Source of the DNA: Paenibacillus sp. FSL H8-0079 | Lineage (GTDB): Bacteria > Bacillota > Bacilli > Paenibacillales > Paenibacillaceae | DNA length: 64,000 nucleotides | Direction of reading: 5' to 3' | NCBI RefSeq assembly: GCF_037991315.1 | Contig: NZ_CP150300.1 | Span: 1,984,001-2,048,000, forward strand | Part shown: piece after piece, positions 45,626 to 53,005 of the stretch | How the letters are laid out: every line of letters begins with the position of its first letter | Position numbering within the stretch: the stretch's first letter is position 1 | The notes under the pieces: model-generated | What the model was told of the DNA's origin: nothing | What the model saw: only the letters and a program-made list of their open reading frames with translations | Database searches by the model: none | Made by a program: the position numbers and the translations under genes

Positions 45626-46642
45626 GTGGTCAGTATCAAGGATATCGCCAAACAGGCGGGAGTTTCCATCTCCACCGTGTCATATGCGCTGAATGGCAGC
45701 AACAAAGTGACCGATGAGACGAGTTCCAAAATTTTGGCCATTGCCAAAGAGTTGAACTATGTTCCGAATGCCGCTGCAAGAACACTGAAGAAGAGGGAAT
45801 CCAAAATTCTGGGTGTATTCTTGACCGATTTTAGCGGAGATGTATATGGAGACTTGCTGAGTGGCATGAAAGCCGTATGTAATGCTCAAGGTTATGACCT
45901 GATCGTGTGCAGCGGCAAACAATCCCATCGCATGCTTCCGGAACGGATGATTGATGGTGCAATCATTTTGGATCATACGTTTGCGAGTGAGGAACTGATG
46001 CAGTATGCCGATCGAGGGCACAAAATCGTTGTACTGGACCGGGAGATGGATCATCCCAACATTAATCAGGTTCTGCTGGATAACAAAGCCGGGGCGACAC
46101 TTGCCATGGAGCATCTGATTGAACAGGGACATAAGAAAATCTATGTGGTGACGGGACCGGAAGGTTCGTTTGACTCTGTGCAACGTCTAAAGGCTGTAAG
46201 ACAGGTTGCGGAACGTGAAGCCGATGTGGAATGGATTGAGATCACGGGGGATTTTGAGAAGAGCGGTGGAGAACGAGCCGCAGATCAGATTGTACAGGTA
46301 TATGACGGACCTGCAGCGGTATTCTGCCTCAATGATGAGATGGCTATTGGTCTATGTGATCGTCTGGCAGACAGTGTGCTTGGCGTTGGTCAGGAGATTG
46401 ATGTCATTGGATTCGACAATATTGAACTGAGCAAATACGTGCAGCCGAGATTGGCAAGCATTGATTATTCCAAACGCAAGTGGGGATCGCTCGCTGCTGA
46501 ACAATTAATTAAGATTATTGCTGGAGAACCCGTCGACCATGAACGAATTTACGTGACATTGGTTGAAGGTGGGTCGGTGAGTGGACCCAATCAGTCTGAA
46601 TCTGTGATATCCATGCGGAATGACAGGGCGGTTAGCTATTGA
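45626..46642 (+). CDS. LacI-family repressor of the saccharide cluster
   Basis: A 338-residue regulator. The N-terminal HTH is VSIKDIAKQAGVSISTVSYA, followed by the hinge helix (NAAARTLKKR) and a periplasmic-binding-protein-like effector domain with VFCLNDEMAIGLCD and VIGFDNIELSKY. The start is GTG at 45626, 8 nt after GGGGAG. It lies about 75 nt after the GH3 gene on the same strand and is probably in the same transcript. The duplicated dyad at the cluster promoter is its most likely target, giving autoregulation; the inducer would be an imported sugar. Confidence 0.9.
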   Translation: MVSIKDIAKQAGVSISTVSYALNGSNKVTDETSSKILAIAKELNYVPNAAARTLKKRESKILGVFLTDFSGDVYGDLLSGMKAVCNAQGYDLIVCSGKQSHRMLPERMIDGAIILDHTFASEELMQYADRGHKIVVLDREMDHPNINQVLLDNKAGATLAMEHLIEQGHKKIYVVTGPEGSFDSVQRLKAVRQVAEREADVEWIEITGDFEKSGGERAADQIVQVYDGPAAVFCLNDEMAIGLCDRLADSVLGVGQEIDVIGFDNIELSKYVQPRLASIDYSKRKWGSLAAEQLIKIIAGEPVDHERIYVTLVEGGSVSGPNQSESVISMRNDRAVSY

Positions 46643-46658
46643 TCCCGAATACAGGAAG

Positions 46659-46706
46659 AGACAAGGCTTAGAAGAAATGCATCATTCTTTTAAGCCTTGT
46701 CTCTTG
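46659..46706 (+). terminator. Hairpin after LacI gene
   Basis: AGACAAGGCTTA (46659-46670) and TAAGCCTTGTCT (46690-46701) form a perfect 12-bp stem; the U-tract is poor (CTTG). Confidence 0.7.
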
Positions 46707-46734
46707 CTATTTCGAGGATGAAGTATTAAAGCAT

Positions 46735-46762
46735 TAAAAAAGCCTCTCCGGAGAGAGGCTTG
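46735..46762 (-). terminator. Terminator of the 34-residue membrane protein gene
   Basis: AAGCCTCTC and GAGAGGCTT stem with a short loop; the A-run at 46735-46741 gives a U-tract on the minus strand. Confidence 0.85.
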
Positions 46763-46766
46763 GCCT

Positions 46767-46871
46767 TTACAGACCTTTTGTTTTGTCATTGTTGTAGGAT
46801 GAAGTGAGAATGCCTGCAATGAAGAGAGTCAATACGACTGCAATAATCCAGAATGTCAGTGAAAACGACAT
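46767..46871 (-). CDS. Small single-pass membrane protein (34 aa)
   Basis: A 34-codon gene on the minus strand. The translation begins MSFSLTFWIIAVVLTLFIAG and ends SSYNNDKTKGL. Residues about 5-23 form one membrane helix, followed by a short polar, lysine-containing tail. Support for a real gene: GGAGGTG 8 nt before the ATG, TATAAT hexamers on the minus strand at 46908-46913 and 46917-46922, and a terminator starting 5 nt after the stop codon. I do not recognise a family. Small helices of this kind often bind larger membrane proteins, but no partner can be named. It lies downstream of the phosphodiester glycosidase-family gene on the same strand. Confidence 0.72.
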   Translation of the reverse strand: MSFSLTFWIIAVVLTLFIAGILTSSYNNDKTKGL

Positions 46872-46947
46872 ACCCTTCGCACCTCCTGCACAAGCTCATT
46901 TTCTTCTATTATACCCATTATAGGTAGAAAAGAAATGCTTCACCCTA

Positions 46948-48012
46948 TTATTTGTAAAATAAAAAGTGTGTGGGCACCGGTCTGAGGCTGCCATCTGAAG
47001 GGTTATTCACAACCCGATTATTCAGTATAAGCGAGGAAGATCCACCGCCATCCAGATTATAGGCGTCGATGACCCCAAGCTTGTACAACCGTCCTTGCAA
47101 CTCTTCAAGGGTAGCACCGGAACTTCCACCCTCATTATATCCGTCGACCACAATGATTAATAACTGATCATCCTTATAATTGCCAATGACTGTACGTGGT
47201 GCTCGTTTGGGTGATACTTTCCATTTGGCGGGAATCGCGGTTTTGCGCCCGTTCTGTAGTAGCACCGGCACAAACGTAGCTCCAAATTGCGGTTGTAGGC
47301 GATCCAGGGAGTTTTTATCGAAGAACTTGCCTCCGACCAGCTTGCCGGTATCGTTAAGTCCTACAAAGAACAGATCTTTGAAGCTGGCCTGAAAACCATT
47401 CACGTATTTTCCGTCCATGACGGTTGTGCTGAGCGGATAACGTTTGCCACCACTGTCAGCAAATCCGCCTGCGTTGATCCCGGCAATTGCACCGTTACGT
47501 TTCACAGCCTGCATGGTTGTCTCAGATCGTCCAGGTTCGCTGTCCAGAGCCATCTGCATGGCTGTGGGATCTTTTAGCTTGATCTTCATGGCATAGCCCT
47601 TATAGCTGCCAGGATTCACTCTGTACATTTCAATCGTCAATCGGTCACTGTCTACCCGTTCAAATGGAACGCCCAGCTTGGATGAAATACGCTTGTTATA
47701 AATGGTTTCTGGGCGATCTGCCTGGGCAGTAGCCTTCTGTACAAGTGTAGACATCGTACTTGTTGTTTTATTATAGAGCTGCGTCGTTCTTTTAATAGAA
47801 GAAGAAGTCTGGACAGCAGCGTCTTTTGCCCCCGCAAGTTCTTGGCTAATTGCTTGGGTCCGGGGTGTGATGGTGTCCTCTGACAGTTCGGTAGGAAGCA
47901 AACCTCCGGGTTCAAGTGGAGGACGAAGCAGCAGCAAGCATACTATTAATCCAACAAAAGGAGCGAGTGCAAGCATAAAAAAACGATTAACCTGTTTGAC
48001 GGGTGTAATCAT
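46948..48012 (-). CDS. Membrane-anchored phosphodiester glycosidase-family (NAGPA-like) protein
   Basis: A 354-residue protein. A hydrophobic N-terminal segment (about residues 12-30, MLALAPFVGLIVCLLLL) works as an anchor or signal. A Ser/Thr-rich linker up to about 115 is followed by the NAGPA domain with GAIAGINAGGFADSGG, IVVDGYNEGGSSGA and AYNLDGGGSSSLIL. It is the second family member in the window but differs in its long linker. The ATG overlaps the stop of the coiled-coil gene upstream (4 nt), so the two are co-translated and may form a complex. The substrate is unknown; teichoic acid or exopolysaccharide would fit the family. Confidence 0.87.
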   Translation of the reverse strand: MITPVKQVNRFFMLALAPFVGLIVCLLLLRPPLEPGGLLPTELSEDTITPRTQAISQELAGAKDAAVQTSSSIKRTTQLYNKTTSTMSTLVQKATAQADRPETIYNKRISSKLGVPFERVDSDRLTIEMYRVNPGSYKGYAMKIKLKDPTAMQMALDSEPGRSETTMQAVKRNGAIAGINAGGFADSGGKRYPLSTTVMDGKYVNGFQASFKDLFFVGLNDTGKLVGGKFFDKNSLDRLQPQFGATFVPVLLQNGRKTAIPAKWKVSPKRAPRTVIGNYKDDQLLIIVVDGYNEGGSSGATLEELQGRLYKLGVIDAYNLDGGGSSSLILNNRVVNNPSDGSLRPVPTHFLFYK

Positions 48013-48419
48013 TTGAGCAGGTCCATCTTTTTCTGGAGTGTCTCCAGTTGTTTTTTGACTTCGCTCAGCTGGGTATACAGTTTGTTGCTGTTATCCGTTT
48101 TGTCACTTGCATTATCCTTGGTAAAAGTCAGCAATTCATTGAAGGATTGCACTTGCCCTTGCAGGTCTGCGACTTCCTTCGATATCGTTGTTAGCTGCTT
48201 TTCGTAGTCGGTTTTTAGCGCTGCAATCTGCTGCTGATTATGGGCCTGAAGCTGGTTAATCATCTGTTGCTGGAGATGGTTACTATAATAGTAGGTTCCA
48301 ACGACTCCTAGTGCAATGAGAACAATCCACATTACCAGAAACAGCTTGATTGAAGATCCGGCCTTGCCTTTGGCGCTCCGGGTGTGATGGATGTCAGAGG
48401 GCGGGGCAGATGGTTTCAT
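48009..48419 (-). CDS. Single-pass membrane protein with extracellular coiled coil
   Basis: A 136-residue protein I cannot place in a named family. A polar N-terminus with basic residues (about 1-24) precedes one membrane helix (about residues 25-45, LFLVMWIVLIALGVVGTYYY). The rest is predicted coiled coil rich in Gln, Lys and Leu heptads (QQQMINQLQAHNQQQIAALK and onward to the C-terminus). The chosen ATG has AGGAGTGA 5 nt upstream; an ATG 6 codons earlier has no RBS. It overlaps the downstream NAGPA-type gene by 4 nt, suggesting a scaffold or partner for it. Confidence 0.75.
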   Translation of the reverse strand: MKPSAPPSDIHHTRSAKGKAGSSIKLFLVMWIVLIALGVVGTYYYSNHLQQQMINQLQAHNQQQIAALKTDYEKQLTTISKEVADLQGQVQSFNELLTFTKDNASDKTDNSNKLYTQLSEVKKQLETLQKKMDLLK

Positions 48420-48439
48420 ATCATCACTCCTGGTCATTT

Positions 48440-48858
48440 ATAGGTACAAAAATTTTTCCAGTCCTCATTCTATCATGCCCCTATTGATTACGCAAAAATG
48501 AAATTCTTTACTTAATAGAGTAAAAAGAGATTGCATCGGAAGGAAGTCCTAGGATACAATTTCTTATAGATGCAATAAGTAGGAACTTTGGGCAGGTTTT
48601 TCGACTTTTTTAGATAGAAATGCAGGAAATTTATACTATATTTTGACCTTTCCGGGCATGGAAAGATGAACGTCATGGTGTTTTTATGACAAAATACAGT
48701 GAAAATAGAGCTTTTTTAGCAACTTTACCCTGTATTTTTCCGTTTTTCGACATAATCCGACCTATGCTTCTTCTATACTCGGACTGTCGCATAGACAATG
48801 GAATCATCATGGCAGAAGGTAGAAGTTATTTGTCCAATACATAACAGGGGGAACAACA
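48440..48858. other. AT-rich divergent intergenic region
   Basis: About 420 bases with many A- and T-tracts, between the minus-strand coiled-coil gene and the plus-strand regulator. No coding frame with an RBS and no RNA motif were seen. TATACT at 48774-48779 could be a -10 element. Confidence 0.4.
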
Positions 48859-49515
48859 ATGAAAAAAGTATGGCAGGTGGTCATCGTAGATATCCACCCC
48901 ACCAGCATGCTCGGTACAAAATTGATTTTGGAAGAGCAGCAGGATCTGACGGTACGTGGCATGACTTCGACCGGAACAGAAGGGCTCGATCTGGTGAACA
49001 TTCACCAGCCTGATCTGATTCTCATGGATTATCGTCTTCCGGAGGGTCAGGCAGATCAATATATTGCCCAGATGAAGAATCTGTCGGCACATAGTCACAT
49101 CATCATTTTGACGGATGAAGACAATGTGAAGCTGTTTCGTCATCTGATGAGTCTTGGTGCAAGCGGCATGCTATCGAAACAGGCTTCCCCTAGCCAGCTG
49201 ATTCATCTGATCTCGGGGTTACGTGAGGGACATGTATCCATTCCATTATCGTGGTTAAACAGTGCGGAGTGGGCGCAACCTGTGGAGTCTCCAACCGAAG
49301 AACGGGTCATTGAATTAACGGAAACTGAAACTTTTATCATGGAAAGAATTGTTCAGGGTGTAACCTATGATAAAATAGCGAGTGAGATCAACGTTAGCAG
49401 GCGCTCGATTGATAATTATCTGCGTAAAATATACGTGAAGCTGGAAGTAAGCAGCAGAGCACAGGCCATTGAACGTTATGCCTTGCATGCAAGGCAGGCG
49501 AAGACGGTATCCTGA
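48859..49515 (+). CDS. Orphan NarL/LuxR-family response regulator (ComA-like)
   Basis: A 218-residue regulator. The receiver domain has phospho-acceptor Asp57 in ILMDYRLPEG, Thr in IILTDED and Lys in MLSKQASPS. The N-terminal acidic pair is reduced to VDIHP instead of DD, so Mg2+ binding may be altered. The C-terminal LuxR-type HTH is LTETETFIMERIVQGVTYDK and the following SRRSIDNYLRKIYVKL. The overall pattern, including GTKLILEEQQDLTV at the start, resembles ComA. No histidine kinase gene adjoins it. GGGGGAA precedes the ATG. Confidence 0.85.
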   Translation: MKKVWQVVIVDIHPTSMLGTKLILEEQQDLTVRGMTSTGTEGLDLVNIHQPDLILMDYRLPEGQADQYIAQMKNLSAHSHIIILTDEDNVKLFRHLMSLGASGMLSKQASPSQLIHLISGLREGHVSIPLSWLNSAEWAQPVESPTEERVIELTETETFIMERIVQGVTYDKIASEINVSRRSIDNYLRKIYVKLEVSSRAQAIERYALHARQAKTVS

Positions 49516-49650
49516 CGAACGCGTTTAGTTCTTCCCATCCTCATAACAGGTCAGGTGTGCATCCGGTCATATTCGATGGCGAGCAGGAATAGGTTGTAGG
49601 GCTGCGGACTGCGAGTTCAGTTTCGATAGGGATGAAAGGGGATCGGATCG

Positions 49651-50874
49651 ATGAAATATTTCTTTGCTTCTCGTACCAACAGGCTTTTGTCATCACCGCT
49701 GAGGGATATACGTGAGATGTCTGGCAGGGATTATTTCATTTCTCTGGCAGAAGAATTGCCTGCGGAGGAGTTGTTTCCTTTCAAATTGCTGGAAGAAGCA
49801 GCGGTGTCTGTCTTTAGTTCAGGCCCCTCCGCATTGCAATATGGAGAGCCAGCAGGCTACACACCCTTGAGAGAGTGGTTGAACAAAGACTGGAATGCAC
49901 GCAAAGGCATACGAACGGTACCCGAGCAGATTCTGTTGACCACTGGTACCCAGCAGGCCATCGATCTGGTGATGCGTCTATTGCTTGAGCCAGGGGATTC
50001 CGTATTGGTTGAACATCCTACATCTCCAGGCTGTCTTGAGGTTCTGGAGATGCAAGGCGCCAAGATAGTGCCCGTGATGGGTGATCGGGACGGGATACTG
50101 CCAGATCTTTTGGAGCAGCACATGCAGCAGGTGAGACCGAAGCTGCTTTTTGCTGCACCCAGCTTCTCGAATCCGACCGGTGCGCTGTGGAGTATGGAGC
50201 GGCGGGAGGCTGTCCTTGAGCTGTGTTCGCGCTATGGTGTGCTGCTTGTGGAAGATGATTCTTATGGAGAGCTTCATTTCGACGGCCTTGAGCCAGCGGA
50301 ATTTTATCGTAAATATCCTTCACTCTTTGCACTGGATACTGCCGACCAGGGAGGACATGTTCTCTACATCGGTTCGTTTAGCAAAACGGTAGCGCCCGCT
50401 CTTCGAACCGGATGGGCTGCTGGACATCCTGCGCTGATTCAGGCCATGGCCTCAGTTAAACGGATCGCAGATGGTCAGTCCAGTCCGATGAATCAGCGGC
50501 TGTTGTATCAACTGCTGGCTCATTCCCCTTTTCGATGGAGTGATCACCTGTCCATGCTGAACCGGGAGTATAAGACAAGGCTCAAACTGATGCTTGAACT
50601 GTTGAAGAGACCGGGCTGGAAAGGATGTCAGTACAACATCCCTGAGGGCGGTATGTATCTGTGGGTACAGTTGCCGGAAGGATTGGATAGTGGTGCCCTG
50701 CTCAAGGCGGCTCTGCCCAAAGGTGTATCTTTTCTTCCAGGATCGCTATGCTCCACAGGTGTACAGGATCAACGTTACATTCGATTGAACTTTAGCCATC
50801 CGGGACGTGATGAATTGCTGCTCGGCATGAACCTGATCAGTGAAGCCATATCCGAATTTACGGCTCGCAGCTGA
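49651..50874 (+). CDS. PLP-dependent aminotransferase (fold type I, 2-aminoadipate transaminase-like)
   Basis: A 407-residue class I/II aminotransferase. The PLP lysine is in GSFSKTVAPALRTGW, with LTTGTQQAIDLVMRLLLEPG near residue 90, APSFSNPTGALWS near 170 and VEDDSYGELHF near 205. Close relatives are LysN/2-aminoadipate aminotransferases and the catalytic part of MocR regulators, but there is no GntR-type HTH at the N-terminus. The true amino-acid substrate is not predictable. AAAGGGGAT precedes the ATG. The regulator gene upstream is 135 nt away and may or may not be related. Confidence 0.87.
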   Translation: MKYFFASRTNRLLSSPLRDIREMSGRDYFISLAEELPAEELFPFKLLEEAAVSVFSSGPSALQYGEPAGYTPLREWLNKDWNARKGIRTVPEQILLTTGTQQAIDLVMRLLLEPGDSVLVEHPTSPGCLEVLEMQGAKIVPVMGDRDGILPDLLEQHMQQVRPKLLFAAPSFSNPTGALWSMERREAVLELCSRYGVLLVEDDSYGELHFDGLEPAEFYRKYPSLFALDTADQGGHVLYIGSFSKTVAPALRTGWAAGHPALIQAMASVKRIADGQSSPMNQRLLYQLLAHSPFRWSDHLSMLNREYKTRLKLMLELLKRPGWKGCQYNIPEGGMYLWVQLPEGLDSGALLKAALPKGVSFLPGSLCSTGVQDQRYIRLNFSHPGRDELLLGMNLISEAISEFTARS

Positions 50875-51062
50875 GTCGAATCAAAAATAGATTGTAGCAA
50901 ATTGCAAATTGGTTCATGAACATCGTGATTACGTTATTGCATCCACTAACATTTTTATATATAATATGAATTAATGAGTTGTTGGTTTCTTTATATAAGC
51001 TGCAATTGTGGCGAGTTCAGGAAAAGCGCTCATATATTTTATCTAACGGGGGAAAATTCAAC

Positions 51063-51689
51063 ATGTCTAATATTTTATTCGTAAAAGCAAATGACCGTCC
51101 TGCAGATCAAGCAGTCAGCGTTAAATTGTACGATGCATTCTTGAGCGCATACAAAGAGTCCCACCCAGGTGACACAGTTACTGAGTTGGATCTCTACAAT
51201 ACAGATATTCCTTACTATGGCAACACTGTAATTACAGGTGGCTACAAAGCGGCAAACGGCATTGAAGCAACTGCTGAAGAGCAAAAAGCTGCAGCACTTG
51301 CTGCACAACTGCAAGATCAATTTTTGGCAGCAGACAAAGTGGTATTTGCATTCCCGCTCTGGAACTTCACTGTTCCTGCTCCACTGGTGAACTACATTTC
51401 CTACCTGAGCCAAGCTGGTAAAATGTTCAAATACACAGCTGAAGGTCCTGTAGGTCTCGTAGGCGACAAAAAAGTGGCATTGTTGAACGCACGTGGTGGC
51501 GTTTATTCCGTAGAGCCAATGGCTTCTGTTGAAATGTCTGTTAAATATGTAACTAACGTATTGGCTTTCTGGGGCATTCAAAACCCTGAGCTGGTTATCG
51601 TTGAAGGACATAACGCTTCTGCAGATCGTGCTGAAGAAATCGTTACTGCAGGTCTGAAATTGGCTTCCGAAGTAGCAGCAAGCTTCTAA
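51063..51689 (+). CDS. azoR: FMN-dependent NADH-azoreductase
   Basis: A 208-residue flavodoxin-fold oxidoreductase. The N-terminal FVKANDRPADQAVSV binds the FMN phosphate, AFPLWNFTVPAPLVNYISY is the family signature around the flavin, and ARGGVYS follows near residue 142. Such enzymes reduce quinones and azo compounds with NADH and protect against electrophiles. The ATG at 51063 follows GGGGGAAAA; an in-frame start at 50979 is too far upstream. It is a single-gene unit with its own terminator. Confidence 0.94.
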   Translation: MSNILFVKANDRPADQAVSVKLYDAFLSAYKESHPGDTVTELDLYNTDIPYYGNTVITGGYKAANGIEATAEEQKAAALAAQLQDQFLAADKVVFAFPLWNFTVPAPLVNYISYLSQAGKMFKYTAEGPVGLVGDKKVALLNARGGVYSVEPMASVEMSVKYVTNVLAFWGIQNPELVIVEGHNASADRAEEIVTAGLKLASEVAASF

Positions 51690-51716
51690 TAGCATTCTTC
51701 TATATAGAACATACAA

Positions 51717-51758
51717 AAACACCTGTAGTCTCCACTGGAGATTACAGGTGTTTTTGCG
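51717..51758. terminator. Terminator between azoR and the DUF2161 gene
   Basis: AAACACCTGTAGTCTCC pairs with GGAGATTACAGGTGTTT, with one G-U pair, followed by T residues; the outside A-run also suits the convergent gene. Confidence 0.92.
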
Positions 51759-51798
51759 TTCTCATTTTTTCGCATCCTTTACGTCAGATGATTCCGAA

Positions 51799-52644
51799 TT
51801 AGATATGGCCTGTATTTTTCAAGTACTGCTCTGCTGCTTCAGCAATGTGTGAAAGGTCGTCCTGGTTGTCAGCAGATCCCGTATACGTTACATCAAGTTC
51901 ATTAATGGTTCGTTCAATCACATTATTATCCTCAAGCATGTGTGCATGCTCGGTTAACGCCTGTACTCCCTTGATCGTCAGAATATACTTTCCGCGGGAG
52001 AGGCGTTCAAACCAGCCATAATAATTTTTTTGCAGAATCGCCGCGGCAGAACCTACACCTGTCTGTCTGGCAAGGTTGGCCGGAGAGGCTTCTCCGTTCG
52101 TTCGTAGAGCGGATGCGACACGTAAGGCCTTCTCACGATATGCCGTTACCAGCTGTCTGCGTGTGCTGCCTCCCGTATTGTAGTCTCCGCTGCGTTCGTC
52201 GAATTCCTTGAGCAAGCGTTTCCGCCGGACACCGCTTTTGCGGGCAACTTGATTGTGACTAGTGAGAGCCGTCTGGGCAGATGGTTCGCACAATATATCA
52301 ATCAGGGGAGCTTTGGTTTTGTAAAATGTGACAGTCAGCAACCCCAGGCCGAGTTGTCTGCATAGTGCGGTCAGTTCGCTCCAGCGTTGGTTCACGGCTC
52401 CGCGTTTGCTACGGTTGCGCTCGACGGCCAGATACACGAACGGGCTAAGCTTCAAGCGCTGCATGCCCTGCAACAACAGGGAGAGGTTGAATGTTTTTTT
52501 CATCTCTACAATCAGTGGTTCGTCCTGGTCCGATCTAACCCCTACGAGGTCACAATGTCTGACTTCGGCCTTGACGTCGAAGCCACGCTGCTCGAAGAAA
52601 GCCTTCACAGGCGAATATAATTCGGTTTCGTATTGTACTGCCAT
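51799..52644 (-). CDS. DUF2161 PD-(D/E)XK-type nuclease-like protein
   Basis: A 281-residue protein of the DUF2161 family. The N-terminal about 125 residues show a PD-(D/E)XK fold: ETELYSPVKAFFEQRGFDV at the start, then Asp in HCDLVGV and the ExK pair in PLIVEMKKT. Residues about 140-280 are basic then acidic, with a winged-helix-like region (VASALRTNGEASPANLARQT). No activity has been shown for the family to my knowledge; a DNA-related hydrolase is an inference from fold. AAAGGAG lies before the ATG. It stands alone and shows no restriction-modification context. Confidence 0.82.
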   Translation of the reverse strand: MAVQYETELYSPVKAFFEQRGFDVKAEVRHCDLVGVRSDQDEPLIVEMKKTFNLSLLLQGMQRLKLSPFVYLAVERNRSKRGAVNQRWSELTALCRQLGLGLLTVTFYKTKAPLIDILCEPSAQTALTSHNQVARKSGVRRKRLLKEFDERSGDYNTGGSTRRQLVTAYREKALRVASALRTNGEASPANLARQTGVGSAAAILQKNYYGWFERLSRGKYILTIKGVQALTEHAHMLEDNNVIERTINELDVTYTGSADNQDDLSHIAEAAEQYLKNTGHI

Positions 52645-53005
52645 CGTCCGTGCTCCTTTCCTGAAGTGGCCTACCTCTGGCCATGTGTTGTCCGGTTTCC
52701 TGAATTTAGAACCCTCATTATATCATATTCGTTCTTTTTTTTCTGAGGGCACAAGATGTCTGATAGAACAGGGAAAAGCCAAAATTCGAAGCGGTTGATT
52801 GAAAAAAAGAGGTCAACTTATCCGAATTGCCGCATAGGTATGTAATACACTTTTCACAACAAAACAAGACGTTTGGACAGAGGGTGGCGGGACTAAACAG
52901 GACCGCAAGATTGGTATTCAAGCAGGAGCCGCAATTCTATTGATTTCTTCATACCATTCGGAATGGTTGACAATCACACTAAAGGAGCCATGGGAGGTAC
53001 CAAGC
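52645..53005. other. Divergent intergenic region between DUF2161 gene and prkA
   Basis: About 360 bases with promoters expected on both sides. I looked for a sigma-E type pair (ATA then CATACA) ahead of prkA and found nothing convincing. No other feature was recognised. Confidence 0.4.

Noticed and set aside
52645-53005. Sigma-E promoter before prkA
   Set aside because: Expected from Bacillus, but no -35/-10 pair with correct spacing could be found by eye.
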